Below are positions 21,075 to 32,572 of a stretch of 64,000 nucleotides of DNA, one piece after another. The notes beneath the pieces are model-generated. The model saw only the letters and a list, made by a program, of their open reading frames with translations. It was not told where the DNA came from and did not search any database. The translations under genes were made by a program, and so were the position numbers. The stretch covers positions 310,001 to 374,000 of the forward strand of contig JAULSR010000011.1 in assembly GCA_030512295.1 (NCBI GenBank). Direction: 5' to 3'. Every line of letters starts with the position of its first letter. The stretch's first letter is position 1. The stretch comes from Bombardia bombarda. Its lineage: Eukaryota > Ascomycota > Sordariomycetes > Sordariales > Lasiosphaeriaceae.

Positions 21075-22560
21075 CTAGTCACGCTCGTCTTCCTCGTCGT
21101 CGTCAAGCCAAGAGACGGTACCATCCGAATGCTTGTGGTAATAACGTCCGCTCATGGCGTCCTTCTTCCAGTAGCTCTTGTACTTGCCGCTGTGTCTGGA
21201 AGATTCGTGCGATGACCCGTGCGACGATCCGTGCGAGGATCCGTGCGAGGATGAGGCCTTTCGTTTCTGGCCGCTGCTGGGGGTATAGTCGTGTGTCGTG
21301 GAGGGAGCCTTCGACGAATGCGGCGTCGAGCGCGAGTGGTGCGAGTGCTGCGAGTGATGCGAGTGGTGAGAGTGCGTCTTGCTACTCTTGTGCTTGGATG
21401 ACGTAGGCGGCGTCGGCTGGTGAATGGGCTGTGGTTCGACGACTTCGTAATCGTCTTCGTTCTCATATGTGTCCAGTGGTTCGGTGCCTGGTATAGGCAA
21501 AGTCGGCACCCCTTCGGCGATAGGGTGGAGGCCACTGCTGCGCTGCTGCTTGTAATGCTCTTTCAGCTCGTCTCTCAGCTCATAGGACTGTTTCCTGGCG
21601 TAGTCCTGCTCGTTCCTGAGGTACTTCCGGCCCTCCTTGTGTTCTCCGTGGGAGTTGACCAAACTCGTCGACTTGACAGGAAACTGGTGATATTCAAGCA
21701 TGCCGTCTTCGGCTAGGGTTGCGTAGTGCGCGTAAAAGTTGAGCTGGGTACCATTCGTAGTAAAGGTCGTGATACTTGCGTGTCCAGGGGGGTCAGATTT
21801 CCCCTGGTAGGTAAGGGCCTGGTTCCGAGCGTAGACGAGTGCTGCTCCGTCATAGCCACTCTGTAACGTCGCTTCTCTCATATCTCCTCCGGGGCCCTTC
21901 CACTCTCCGGCCAGGTGCGGGAGCGTCACGGAACGGGGGTTATCCCTGTAGAGAACAGCTCCGTTGACATACTTGTCGACCGGGAGCGGGCGGTATTCTT
22001 CCATCTCAAGTCCCTCGACAAAGTCGGGCTGCGGAGCAGAGAGGCCATTGTTGAAGCCAACGTCTTTCGGGAAGCCCGTGAATGCCTGGTTGAAGGTCTT
22101 CTTGTAACCTTTGTCGTCATACTCCTTCAGTAGCTTTCCGCCAACCTCGAAGACCATGCATGGTCGCTTCGTTGTCGGCTCCCTCGACTCTGTTGACGTA
22201 GCCCTCGTACACTGATTCGGGAGGCGAAGCGGTCGCTCGTGAGCTGGCGAGTCGTTTGCGGATGTCCTCGAGGTTCGTGGGCGGCTTGGAGTATCGTGGT
22301 TCGAGCATGCCATTCTCTCGAGCCTGGATGGCGAATCCCGACGATGTTGTCGATGTGGTCTTGGTCTTGGTCGAGCCCGAATCGTCGTCTGAGGTCTTTT
22401 TTTTGCCTATCTTGTCGAATGCGGCAAGGTTTTTTCGTGTCAATCGTGCTCGTTTCGGTTGGGGTTTGTCGTCGTCGCTGTCGCCAACGATCTGTCGTTT
22501 TCGTGTCTGTGTACTCTGAGGAGCTTGCTTCTCTTCTGCGTGAGTGTGTGGTTCGTCCAT
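21075..22560 (-). pseudogene. Fungal nuclease-like (PD-(D/E)XK-type) gene with a 4-bp duplication that shifts the frame
   Basis: From ATG at 22560 the frame encodes a basic, Ser/Thr-rich N-terminus with a K-R-A-R-L segment that may direct it to the nucleus, then S-V-Y-E-G-Y-V and N-E-A-T-M. At 22153-22164 the coding strand reads ACCATGCATGGT; CATG is present twice, and removing one copy joins the frame to M-V-F-E-V-G-G-K-L-L-K-E-Y-D. The second frame continues to 21075. It holds the core G-E-W-K-G with preceding D and following Q residues, the pattern of a PD-(D/E)XK nuclease fold, and ends in a Ser/His-rich repetitive tail. The domain is common as an uncharacterised family in ascomycete genomes. 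As written the gene encodes a truncated product, so I call a recent pseudogene or a consensus error. Confidence 0.7.
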
Positions 22561-24985
22561 GGCGACGAAAGTTGCGGTGTGAGGGAGGATGGTGTTGGTT
22601 TCTATCTCGAGGCGCGGTCGAGAAATTGGGCCGGCTGAGAGCCTCATCGGTCCTTGTTGTGGGGCGCCTAGGCGGTCATTGGATGGTGCGAAATTCCAGG
22701 CAGCAGGTAGTGGGGGGCGGCTACGAGGGATTGGCCCTCAGCAGTTCGTTCCACCAGGTGGTGCGGGGTACTTCGTGTGACTCATCCAATGGAATCGCGA
22801 CGCTAGCGCCAAATACGCGGTTGGTGCTACTCGGCCAGCAAAACCCTGCGCGTTCATGGGGTTGCTGCGTGGTTCCCACGTCTCCTCACAAAGTGTCCTT
22901 CTGCCTGTATAGGCGTCTTTTTCGGCGTCTTCTGACGTGTTCTCGGCGTCGTGTTGGCGTGGTTCTCGGCGTCCTTCTGACGTGGTTCTTCGGTGAGCTT
23001 TGCCCGTGTTGGCGCTGGTCCCGGCAGCGAAATGCAACAAAGGGAATGGCCTGCATTGCTTGCAGTAATGGTAGTTCGTGTTTGCTTCTTTCCTTTCGGC
23101 GTCGTACTGACGTGGTTCTTCTTCTCGGCGTCCTCTTGACGTAGTTATCTCCGAGACAATTGAATAATTGAAGATGGTGGGTTCCTGGTTGGATATCTGA
23201 TGGAGGGATTGAGAAAGGTTAGGGTAACCGTAGGCAGAGAATTGACGGCAGAACTAGCACCACGCAAAATCTTGTGAGAATCGCGGATGTTGCAAATGAT
23301 AAGTGCGATGTGGTTGCAGTTGCGAATGTTGCAATGTCGGAGAGAAAGGGCAAGTGCGAGCTCGGTTTTATAGGAATTGTAGTAGTGCCCAGTCAACAGG
23401 TAGGTTGTCCCACCACAGGGTGCGGCGGTGGGGAAAGAAAGGCAAACAAAAGAACTGGTCTATAGTATGCAGTCGGAGGCAAGCTGTTGTTACACAAGAG
23501 TTGTCAGCTAATAGCTGGCAACCTACAGGGCCATTGCCGCGTCATTGGCAGCGGGCAGTGGTGTTGACGACGGCTGTTGCCAACCGTGACGGCTGCCAGG
23601 GTCCGGTCTTTGGGATGGGGTACTCGCCCTCTGTTCGGGTACACCCACCTTGTTTGCTTATTTCCATCTTAGGTCCCTGGAATTTTACCACAAAACTTCG
23701 AAACGTTAACCAGCCACACTGACTTAATTGTTCAATTCTGCCATCATGCCCACTATATAGGTACCCATCCTCGATGTACAGACGCCAGGCTCAACGCTCG
23801 CTGCCTAATTCTACTTGAACGTGGCTTCATTCTATGCCACTGCTTCGGTACGCCGAATCTCGCATATAATGCAAGATCCTTGCAGGTAACATTATAGCAT
23901 TCTAATCATCTCGATACTTCTGGCTGTTACTATCTGCAGCACATATCAGCCACGGACAAGTAACAATGTCGGGCAGGATTACACGCGATGAAGAAGATGA
24001 CCACACAGAACAAGCTACCTCAGGAACCAACCTACCAGTCCTGCTCCGATTCATCCCGATCCAACTTTCGTCGCGCCAAGCTACCAGTGATGATGGCCCC
24101 TAAATTGTGTACCAAACACAAGGTACACATCCCTCTCCATTTCCATATAGGTCTATACTTGCACTGGCAGGCCCATGCTAATAAACTTCTTGCTCCACCA
24201 GACATAATGTCGCGGTTATAATCCCCATCGGCATTCACGAACTACCGGCAGACGGGTGAGGGGTGTGCCAGGTTGGGGACTCGATACTCTCGACTGGATG
24301 TCTACCCCCGTCCTACCCCGCATACCACAGACACTTAGCCTGCCCGGTCCTTTATCTGTCTCCAAGAACACCATGCATGTCGGCGTTCTGTGTTGCAGAA
24401 CGTACAGAATGGTTCAGCAACGCCTGATCCGGCTAGATGCGACGTCAGACCTCACGCCCAGCCAGCCCAGCGGGTAACTATTCCCATTGGGTGCGCACGG
24501 GAAACGAAACCCTGGTTGGGTTGACCTCATGGGCGGTGTGTTGATACTGTTACTACGGAGTACTACCGTGCCATTTCCCCAATGGTAGGCAGAGTGGCGC
24601 TTTGACTGCAGCTGGTCCTGGTGGAGGGTAGGATAACGTCTGGAACAACGCTGCCGAGGGTCGACTAAAGCCTGAGTACCGAGAGATCAGCAGCCGTTGT
24701 GTGTGTCTCCCGGTTGGCTGTTCAAAGCCAGACTCGATGTCGTCAAATACCGGGTCTCCCACCAGATGCAGGTCCCATTCCTCCTCATCGAAGCTCCCCG
24801 GACCTTTGCGTTTTGAGAACCTCAGTTTGTTTGCACGCGTTGTGCTCCCGTCGCCACAATGCCGTTCGGAATTATTGATTGCAAGAAGATGGAAATCGTG
24901 CCTGGCACGGGTATGTGGAGTCCCCGTTCTCCAACTCGATGCCTCATCCAAATTGACCACTGTTAACTGGTGGGGACCAGCTTTC
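22561..24985. other. Gene-free stretch, about 2.4 kb
   Basis: Upstream region of the nuclease-like gene (minus) and of the MFS gene (plus). It contains a family of 25-bp repeats at 22919-23147. Open frames here are short or antisense. No gene is supported. Confidence 0.5.
22919..23147. repeat. Five dispersed copies of a 25-bp motif
   Basis: Copies of the pattern TTCTCGGCGTCnTnnTGACGTGGTTC lie near 22919, 22940, 22962, 23094 and 23122. The first three are almost head to tail and the last two lie 130 bases away. Each contains a TGACGT core (one has TGGCGT), the half-site bound by bZIP factors of the CREB/ATF type. Confidence 0.65.
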
Positions 24986-26883
24986 ATGAACGACCAGGAC
25001 GACCTGCCGCCCGAGATCGCGCATCTCCCCCGAGAACGACTGAAGCATGGAACAGGGCGATTCAAGGACATCATTCTCGTCCCGCAGCCTTCAAACAGCC
25101 CGAATGATCCATTGAACGTGAGTGTCTCACCTCTACCACGACAATATGTAGCAACTGACATATCCTAACAACACATACAGTGGCCGCAATGGTTTGTTCT
25201 CCCAGTCCTCCAACACCATCAACACCCAAGCCGACACTAACCCCCCTCTCCTTCTTCCTAGGAAAAAAGAACTGATCCTCGTAATCGTCGGCCTCTCCGC
25301 CGCCGTCGTCGGCGCCTACGGCCCCATGCTCTCCCCCGGCTTCGTCGAAGTCGCCGCCAACCTCGACATCACCGTCGAGATCCTCTCGCAGGCCACCGCC
25401 TGGCTCATCCTGACCTTGGGTCTAGCGCTGTTCCTGACCAACCCCTTGGCCAAGATTTTAGGGAGGCGGCCCATCTACATTTTCGCCATCGTCGTCATGT
25501 TCATCACCAGCGTCTGGGGCGCCGCCGTCAGGGAGTACGACTCGTTCCTGGCGAGCCGCATCATCGCGGGGCTTGGCATGGCACCCTACGAGGTGCTGGT
25601 GCAGTGCACGATTGGGGATCTATACTTTGTGCACGAGCGGGCGACGAGGATCGCGGTGTGGAATCTGTTTCTGCTGACGGGGATCAGCGGGGGCGCGCTG
25701 ATAGCGGGGTATATTATTGAGCGGGACGGGTATCAGTGGGCGTTTGGGGTGTGTGCGATTCTGTTTGGGGTGTTGATGTTTGGGGTGGTGTTTCTGGTGC
25801 CGGAGACGGCGTATCGGAGGGATGAGGTGGTGGCTGCGGTGGTGAGTGCGGGTGGGAGTGAGGATGGGGAGGGGGAGAAGGAGGAGGGGACGGCAACGCA
25901 TCTGAACCTGGCGCATGAGCATGATGCGCAGCATTTGAGCGAGAAGGAGATGCATACTTCGTATCCTGCCGAGGGGGGTGGGGTGCAGGAGAAGAGGCAT
26001 ACGTACTGGCAGTCGCTGAGGGTGTTTACGGGGAGGTACTCGTATGCGCCGACGTGGAAGATCTTTGTGCGGCCGGTTGTGTTGCTGTTTTACCCGGCGG
26101 TGTTTTGGGGGTTCCTGATCTATGGTGAGCTTTATTCGAGAGGAATGATCTGGTTTCTTTGCTAACGAGCGGTGATGTCAGGAACGACGCTCACCTGGAT
26201 CGTCGTCTTCTCGGTCGTCAACGGCGTCATCTTTGTGGGCGAGCCCTACAACTTCTCCATCAGCCAGACTGGCCTGATCAGCCTTTCGCCCTTCATCATG
26301 ACGGTCCTGGGTGAGATCATATCAGGCCCGCTCAACGACTGGATCTGCATGTACCTGACGAAGAAAAATCGTGGCATCTACGAGCCCGAGTTTCGCCTAC
26401 CGCTCATGCTGGTCGCCGTTGTCTTTGGGGTGGTTGGCTTCTTCGGCTTCGGGGCGACGGTGCAATACCAGACGCATTGGTCCGGTCCGGTGCTGTGCTT
26501 TGGCTTTGCGAATGTGAGCCTGGTGTTTGCATCGACGTGCGTGTTTGGCTACGTGGTCGACAGCTACCGCTCGCTCAATGAGGAGGCCTTTGTTGCTATC
26601 AACGCGCGGAATTTGCTCACCTTTGGTCTAACCTACTTTGTCAACGACTGGCTGAAGGCGCAGGGCCCGCTGATTGTCTTTTGTATCTTGGGCTCGTTGT
26701 TTCTGGCGGTTTGCTTGCTGACGATACCTTTGTGGTAAGTACTTTCTTGGAACGATGCCGGTTGGTACCGTCTTTGGATGTGGTGCTAACAATAGTCGCT
26801 TGCTTAGGATATTTGGCAAAAAGATCCGCAGCTTCACCGGTCGCAACGAGTGGCTACAAAAGTTTATGAACGATAATGAGTAG
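24986..26883 (+). CDS. MFS transporter (drug:H+ antiporter type), five exons including an 11-nt microexon, 544 aa
   Basis: Exons are 24986-25117, 25181-25191 (11 nt), 25262-26124, 26182-26734 and 26808-26883, giving 545 codons. All four introns are GT-AG (57-73 nt), with TAAC branch sites. The microexon supplies W-P-Q and two bases of the next W, building the family signature N-D-P-L-N-W-P-Q-W just before membrane segment 1. Motif A-like L-G-R-R-P-I-Y follows segment 2. There are 12 predicted spans. The central loop is long, Glu/Gly/His-rich and G-skewed. The family exports or imports varied small molecules at the plasma membrane. The start ATG was chosen because the reading from it gives the usual short acidic N-terminus; a longer open frame upstream is possible. 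Confidence 0.88.
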
Positions 26884-28049
26884 TGGGTTAGTTGTCACCT
26901 GCTGTTTGCAGATGAGTGAAGGTAAACAGGAATGCTCAGCATCCAAGCATAATACATTTGACTGTCTGTATACAAGTTGCCGGTAATTTTCTAGCACCTA
27001 CTCGTAGCTAGCCGAATCATCTCACTTGTTCTATCCCAACTTGCCACTAAGTTTGTATACAATAAAGGATGAAATCAACTTATCCATGAATAGAATTAGG
27101 AACATAAGCTGAATTCATTTCAGTTGGCGCAATCACTCTGTCTTCACACGAAACTCTTCTACAATGTTGTAGCTAGTACAGCAGCTGTCTCCCATGTTCC
27201 ATAATCACCTAGGTAGTCTTAGACCGAATTAACAGGGCCGTCGGACATCTTGCCGCACGGTTTTGCTTTACAAAAAGCTTCCCACCAACGGTTTTAGATG
27301 AGATAAACCTACCTCCTCTCCTCTCGTCCATTATACTAGTTATCGTCATGTATCTTCAGCAGAGCCGGGATAAGCAATCGGAGGGGGATTGGTCAAAGTC
27401 ACTGAGATCGTCAATACGAGGACGTGACGGACAGACGAGGAGCAGAGACTTTGGGACAAAAAGGACTGCAGAGACCATGGAAGTCACGGAAACGGAGTCA
27501 ACGGAGGAGATTGAGAAGAAAGTAGGGAACAAAAAGAGGCTACTACGAGAAGACAGGGTTGGCAAGATGGCCTGGGTAGATATGAGTTGGAGCTGTATGT
27601 AGCGTGAAGTTTGGCTGGGTAGGCTGTAGTTAGTTCCAGCTCTGGTGGGCAAGTGTGCCGAACCAGATAGGACCTGTAGGATGCTTGGATGTCTTCAATT
27701 TACAGCTTATGTTATTTTCTTGAGAACAGTCAACCCAAAACTCCAATCTCTGACGTAGCCAGCTTTCATCTAGCCCCATTACGCTGCCTATCCGTGGAAT
27801 CAAATACTGATCCATGACGTATCCATCGTCTGGACTTTTGTGGTTGTCATGCCATTCTATGTAGGTACCCACCGTCGGAATGTAAGAGAGGAAGTCACGA
27901 CCCAGAGACCCCGCTGCATTTGACCCTGCCTGGCAGCTGGAGCCTGATCACACCTGCCTTCTCCATTTTCTGTCCGTTCATCATTCTTTCCGTTTCCCGA
28001 CATCAACTCCAGGCTCGCTTGATTGCAAACAGCACCCCGACAAACAGAC
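26884..28049. other. Gene-free stretch, about 1.2 kb
   Basis: Holds the 3' region of the MFS gene and the 3' flank of the dead P450. Open frames at 27348-27602 (plus) and 27630-27872 (minus) have no recognisable domain. Confidence 0.45.
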
Positions 28050-29712
28050 CTACAGTGGCGGCGCCCTCTGTGTGACCCGGAACCACATATCATTGCATAT
28101 CCAAAAGACAGCGTCAAACAGCAGCAGCTCGACCAGGATCCTGTTCAGCTCCATATGGCAATCGACTTGCCCATGCACACGTTCTTATCATATCCGAAGA
28201 GCAGGTCCAGCACGCCGTTCATCTCCTTGTGCCGATTCTCCTTTTTAGCTGCCTCTATCTACCGCTCCGGACGGAACAGCTCAGCATCGGGGCCAAAGAC
28301 CTTTTGGTCGTGCGCCATATACATTACGTTTGCCGCTAGCTGGGTGCCTTCGAGTAGAAAGTAGCCCTGGATGTGCGCCCTTCCTTTGGGTACCTGCTTG
28401 TTGTTCATGCCCGTCGACGGCGGAAGTATGCGCATTCCCTCCTTGATCACAGCCTGCAGGTACGGCATCTGGTAGGCCTCTGCGTCGCGGATTGGTGAGC
28501 TGATGCGCTCGGCCGCGATGCCACCATCAATCTCCCGGTGAAGGGGCTCGAACACTGAGGGAGTGTTGAGGAGGTAGAGCATGGTCATGCGGATTGCGGC
28601 GGCGGTTGAGTCTGATCTAGCGAAGCTGGTTACTGGTATGTGGTCAGACGCCGTTACAGTTGCTTCTACAGGTTTATTTGACTTACATCTCCCGAAATAC
28701 CTCTGACAGTAAATCTTCTTTGGTGAGACCATTGCGGATGTGTGTTTGCAACATGTCGTTTCCTTGTTCGACACCTTCTGCGAGACGCTTGGTGACGAGA
28801 TTGCTTGCTTCCATCTCCTTCTCATACGCAGATTCCTAAAGAGATGACAAGTACTGACCGCATTAGTCTTCCAAAGCTATGCTCGTCTCCCTCTCTCGGC
28901 AGTGCTAAGCGAAACGGCTAGCTCTTCATCCACTTATCCATCCAAAGAATGTTCAAAGTTACTGCCATGATAGGAAACACCTGGTCGTTGATCTCGATGT
29001 ACTTGTGCATGTGCATATCCTTGTCATTGGCCAGAAGTCCGATGGCATCACCGAAGCCAATGTCGGCGGTGGTGTCTAGAGCGAAGAACTGCACTTTATC
29101 TAAGAACTCAATAGGTCGATAATCTGTTGGTGTCGAGATGTATTTGCGCTCGATCAGATCCACAAACTCCGCAACATAGCTGTCGGCCTTGGGCTCAAAG
29201 GCAGCACCCTCTCTGCCTGCATACTGGTGTTCGGAAAACGATTCAGTACAAATACGGATGTTTTATAACGGCTGACTTACTCTAGGAGCAAACTCTCGCA
29301 ACGTAAAGATGCTGTCGGTCTCCAGGGCAAGCTTTGTCGGCTCATACCACGGCCCCTTGGTAAAGTCGGACCGGACGCTGGACAGCCGGCGATCGGTCTC
29401 GGCATCCCCAAACATGACAACATTCGGGGCGATGCGAACGAGTGGACCTGGAGGAATTAGCTCATGGCCATAAGTCAACGTTGACATCAATATTTACACA
29501 CCATATTTCTTCTGCAACGCCTTGTTCGCCACGCTGATGCTTCCTTTGCTCGCCACCGTTGCCAAATGAAATACCGAGATGGAGTTCCAGAACGGGCCAC
29601 GGACACGGCGAAGACTCCACCGGGATGTGGGTTGCTGTACTGGATGGGCTGAGACAAGGCAGGACACACCAGCGAAGGCCAGCGTGCCCACGAGGGTGGT
29701 GGTGCCGAGCAC
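28050..29712 (-). pseudogene. Cytochrome P450 pseudogene
   Basis: Pieces of a P450 lie in order on the minus strand: N-terminal G-P-F-W and K-K-Y-G, then P-L-V-R-I-A-P-N, F-A-L-D-T-T-A-D-I-G-F-G-D, an I-helix A-R-S-D-S-T (family A-G-S-D-S/T-T), the K-helix E-G-M-R, F-R-P-E-R and the haem loop F-G-Y-D-K-N-V-C-M-G. Introns at 29448-29501 and 29224-29280 and one near 28625-28692 are intact. Breaks include TAG where Trp is expected at 28918-28920 and at 28259-28261, a one-base loss near 28152-28156 just after the haem loop, an unclear junction near 28836-28858 and no in-frame start ATG. The Gly of the haem signature is Asp. In life such enzymes are ER-anchored haem monooxygenases; this copy cannot be functional as written. 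Confidence 0.85.
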
Positions 29713-32572
29713 CTCTGAGATGCATCATCTTCTTTGTTTTGCAGAGTACTACCTATTTGAGACTACTACGAAGAAATATTCTTTCAGGGGTCTAAGAGAG
29801 GAGAACCGAACTAGAGCGGTGGGTCCCGAATCCTGAATGATTACACTTATTTTGCTCATCGTTGCAGCCACCCTACTCCCACTCTGGCCGCCAAGGTATG
29901 TTGGCTACTCTTACAAAGTCGAGCTTGCCCAGTCGGTAACAGCTAGCCCACTCAAACTTGCCAAAGGTTAACGTGCATAAAGAAAAGTAGTTTTTGAGCC
30001 AATGTGGTGCATTACCAAACTCTCAAGTCTTACTTAGTTACGTTACAGTGATGCGCTTTTTTCGAGAGGGGTGTCTACTGCAGTCTACAGACAAATAGAA
30101 TGCGGTGAAGCACCTCTCTCAGTCCACTGCCCTAGACTCGCTAACTGACAGACAGAGCTCAGAGCTGTTAGTCTAAGTTATCTACTTCTGATGTAACAAA
30201 GATGTGGGGTAAAATTATGTCTCCTTATCTTATCTGTACACTCACGGCTCGCGTCTTGTATTGAGAGCCGAATTATGTGATTATTACGAGAAGAGAAACA
30301 TACAGTGGTGAGTGCGGCGACTATGTATCGAGAATAGTTGAGAAAGGATCGCATACTTGCCAAGTGTACATCCAAAGCTTGACTGGTCGCGAGCCAAGAG
30401 CTACTCCACATCCAGTCATGAGACGTGTCTGGGCAATAGGAATCGTGAGCTAGATTGCTATAGGATAGCATTATATTCGTACGCAGCTTGACCGCTACGA
30501 TTACGCTACGTACCTGAAGCATTTCAACGGAGACCTCGATTCTCCAATCAATCATTCTGATTCTGTCGGCGAACTGTTCAAGTGTATAGGGTACTGGGGT
30601 TTAAGGACCCGTCTCTGGCAGGTCTTCAAGAGGCTGTTCATCAATACAAACAGAGAAGGATGAAACTAAGTCTCCTTCATGATATAAAATAATTTAACGT
30701 GAGTATAGTAGTGGACTTATAAGTCTCTTCCGCTGAACTCCGCACAAAAAAGCTGACATTTCCCTTAGTTAAGTGGCTGTGTAAGTGATAGTGATTATAA
30801 GGCACCTTACCTCCTTACTTAAGCGATTTCCACAACCTGTCGACGAAAAGGGATAAGTGCTAATGATCTCGTATCAACGAAGGATCGCTTCAACAGACTG
30901 AAACTTACACAGCCCTCCTATTGCCAAGCACTCAAGACACATAGCACGGTTATGTCAGTAACCAAGCTCCCAAGATCTGAGCAGCACTGCCCAGTGTTAC
31001 CGAGACGCGCTACCAAGTTGGTTTAGCGTTAGTCTGCACACATCCTTCTTGGCAGATATCACCTGCGCGCTTCGGCGACTGGACTGTTTTTGGCTAAAGG
31101 GGTAGTAGCATCCGGTTTGCTGACAGGTCCAGTTTGCGTACCCCTCAACCAAAGTTCTATGACGTGGCTTTGTTCATAACTCCAATAATTGAACAAGACC
31201 AAGGAATGGGAATAATCCGAATTTGGATCATTGAACTGAGCTTCGGCCGAGCAACTGACGCGCGTTTTATTTCCGTATTTTCCTCCATCTGTCGCATGCC
31301 CCTGAGTCCATCACAGCCTGTCGTTTCGCAAGACATGGACGTAGGCAGCAACATACTTTGTGTACACGCCCATGCAGATTCTTGGTAAGGAGTTTAGTCA
31401 GCTGCATAGATTTGGTAACTTCGCGTAGATATCCACATTGGCGTCATAGAGTTCCAAGAAACTCTAAGATCTAAGATCCCCCCTGAAGGCTTGAGAATCA
31501 CCGATGGCACGGCCCGCAGGGGTGGGTAGAAACTTCAGGGAGAAGAGGACAATCCTTATTATTTCTGCCTCTGGTCGTGGGAATCGACCAACGTCGTTAA
31601 ACGTCACAATACTGTTCTCTTATGCCCGACTACGCGGCTGATACACCAAATAAGATCAATCCGGCATGGAATGCTAGTTACTACAACTGTTTAGATCTAC
31701 ACACGATACCTTATTACCCTACCCTACTATGAACATTACCCCGCTGTCGCTTCCCCCACGACATTCGGCTGGATGCCCGGAAGAACCTGGTCTGGACTTC
31801 ACGTTCGGATATCGGCAGCGTCATTTTACTTTTGTGGCTGAGCCACGGCAGCCAAACCTAGAGGAAAGCCAGCACCACCGAACCTGACTATTCATACTAT
31901 GCCATTAACGGAAGGAAGAAAGTCTCGTTGGTGGAGAATACCACGAGCAAGATTAAAGATGGCAAGGCATACAAGACAACCTGTGGCACTGATGGGAGGA
32001 TTGTCTCGTACGATTTGTTGCCTGAAACTGGAACGGTATCGTGGCTTTGATGTACGTTGGTATTGAGGAAATGGTGGTGGCTCATGGAGTCCGGCACGGG
32101 GATAAGGGTTATAGGGACATGGTGTGCTATTGGATGTGAGGGTGGGAAGGGGTGATGTGTCCGGCTCGTCTGCCAAAGGGAGACTTATGAGTAAGAAGGT
32201 CATCATGTCTAGGGAGTACTATCATTCCCCGATCGCTCTGAAAACCCCTCTGTAGTTCTTTCCCGGTTTTCCTTCCTCACCAAAACTCGCCCCTTTTTGT
32301 CAGTCTTTTCCCAAAGCACCTCGGGCTTTATTGTCGCCTCGAGTGCGAGTTGTACTACTAGGTCAACCCCCCTCCATTCTTTTTATATCCTTTGATATTG
32401 TATTGATCCGGTTGTCATTCATATTGTCTGCGTTATAGCCGCGTTGGGACTCCATCTTCTCAATATTAACAACACGCAGTGCAAAAGTCGAACAACAAAC
32501 AAGACTTTATCACATACAAACAAGAGCCAGGCATCGCCTTCACCAGACGTCAGCGCAATCAGATTGCCCAGA
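29713..32572. other. Gene-free stretch, about 2.9 kb
   Basis: AT-rich, with many stop codons in all frames. Open frames at 30178-30555, 31134-31388 and 31892-32206 carry no recognisable domain. I see no terminal repeats or transposase. The last 250 bases are a pyrimidine-rich leader for the next gene. Confidence 0.5.

Noticed and set aside
25118..25261. Single large intron instead of two introns plus a microexon
   Set aside because: Direct joining of the flanking exons shifts the frame and loses the W-P-Q-W motif.
27348..27602. Plus-strand 84-codon frame with ATG
   Set aside because: Charged, low-complexity composition without domain; no splice or leader support.
27630..27872. Minus-strand 80-codon frame
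   Set aside because: Starts at GTG; somewhat protein-like but no family or neighbouring exon recognised.
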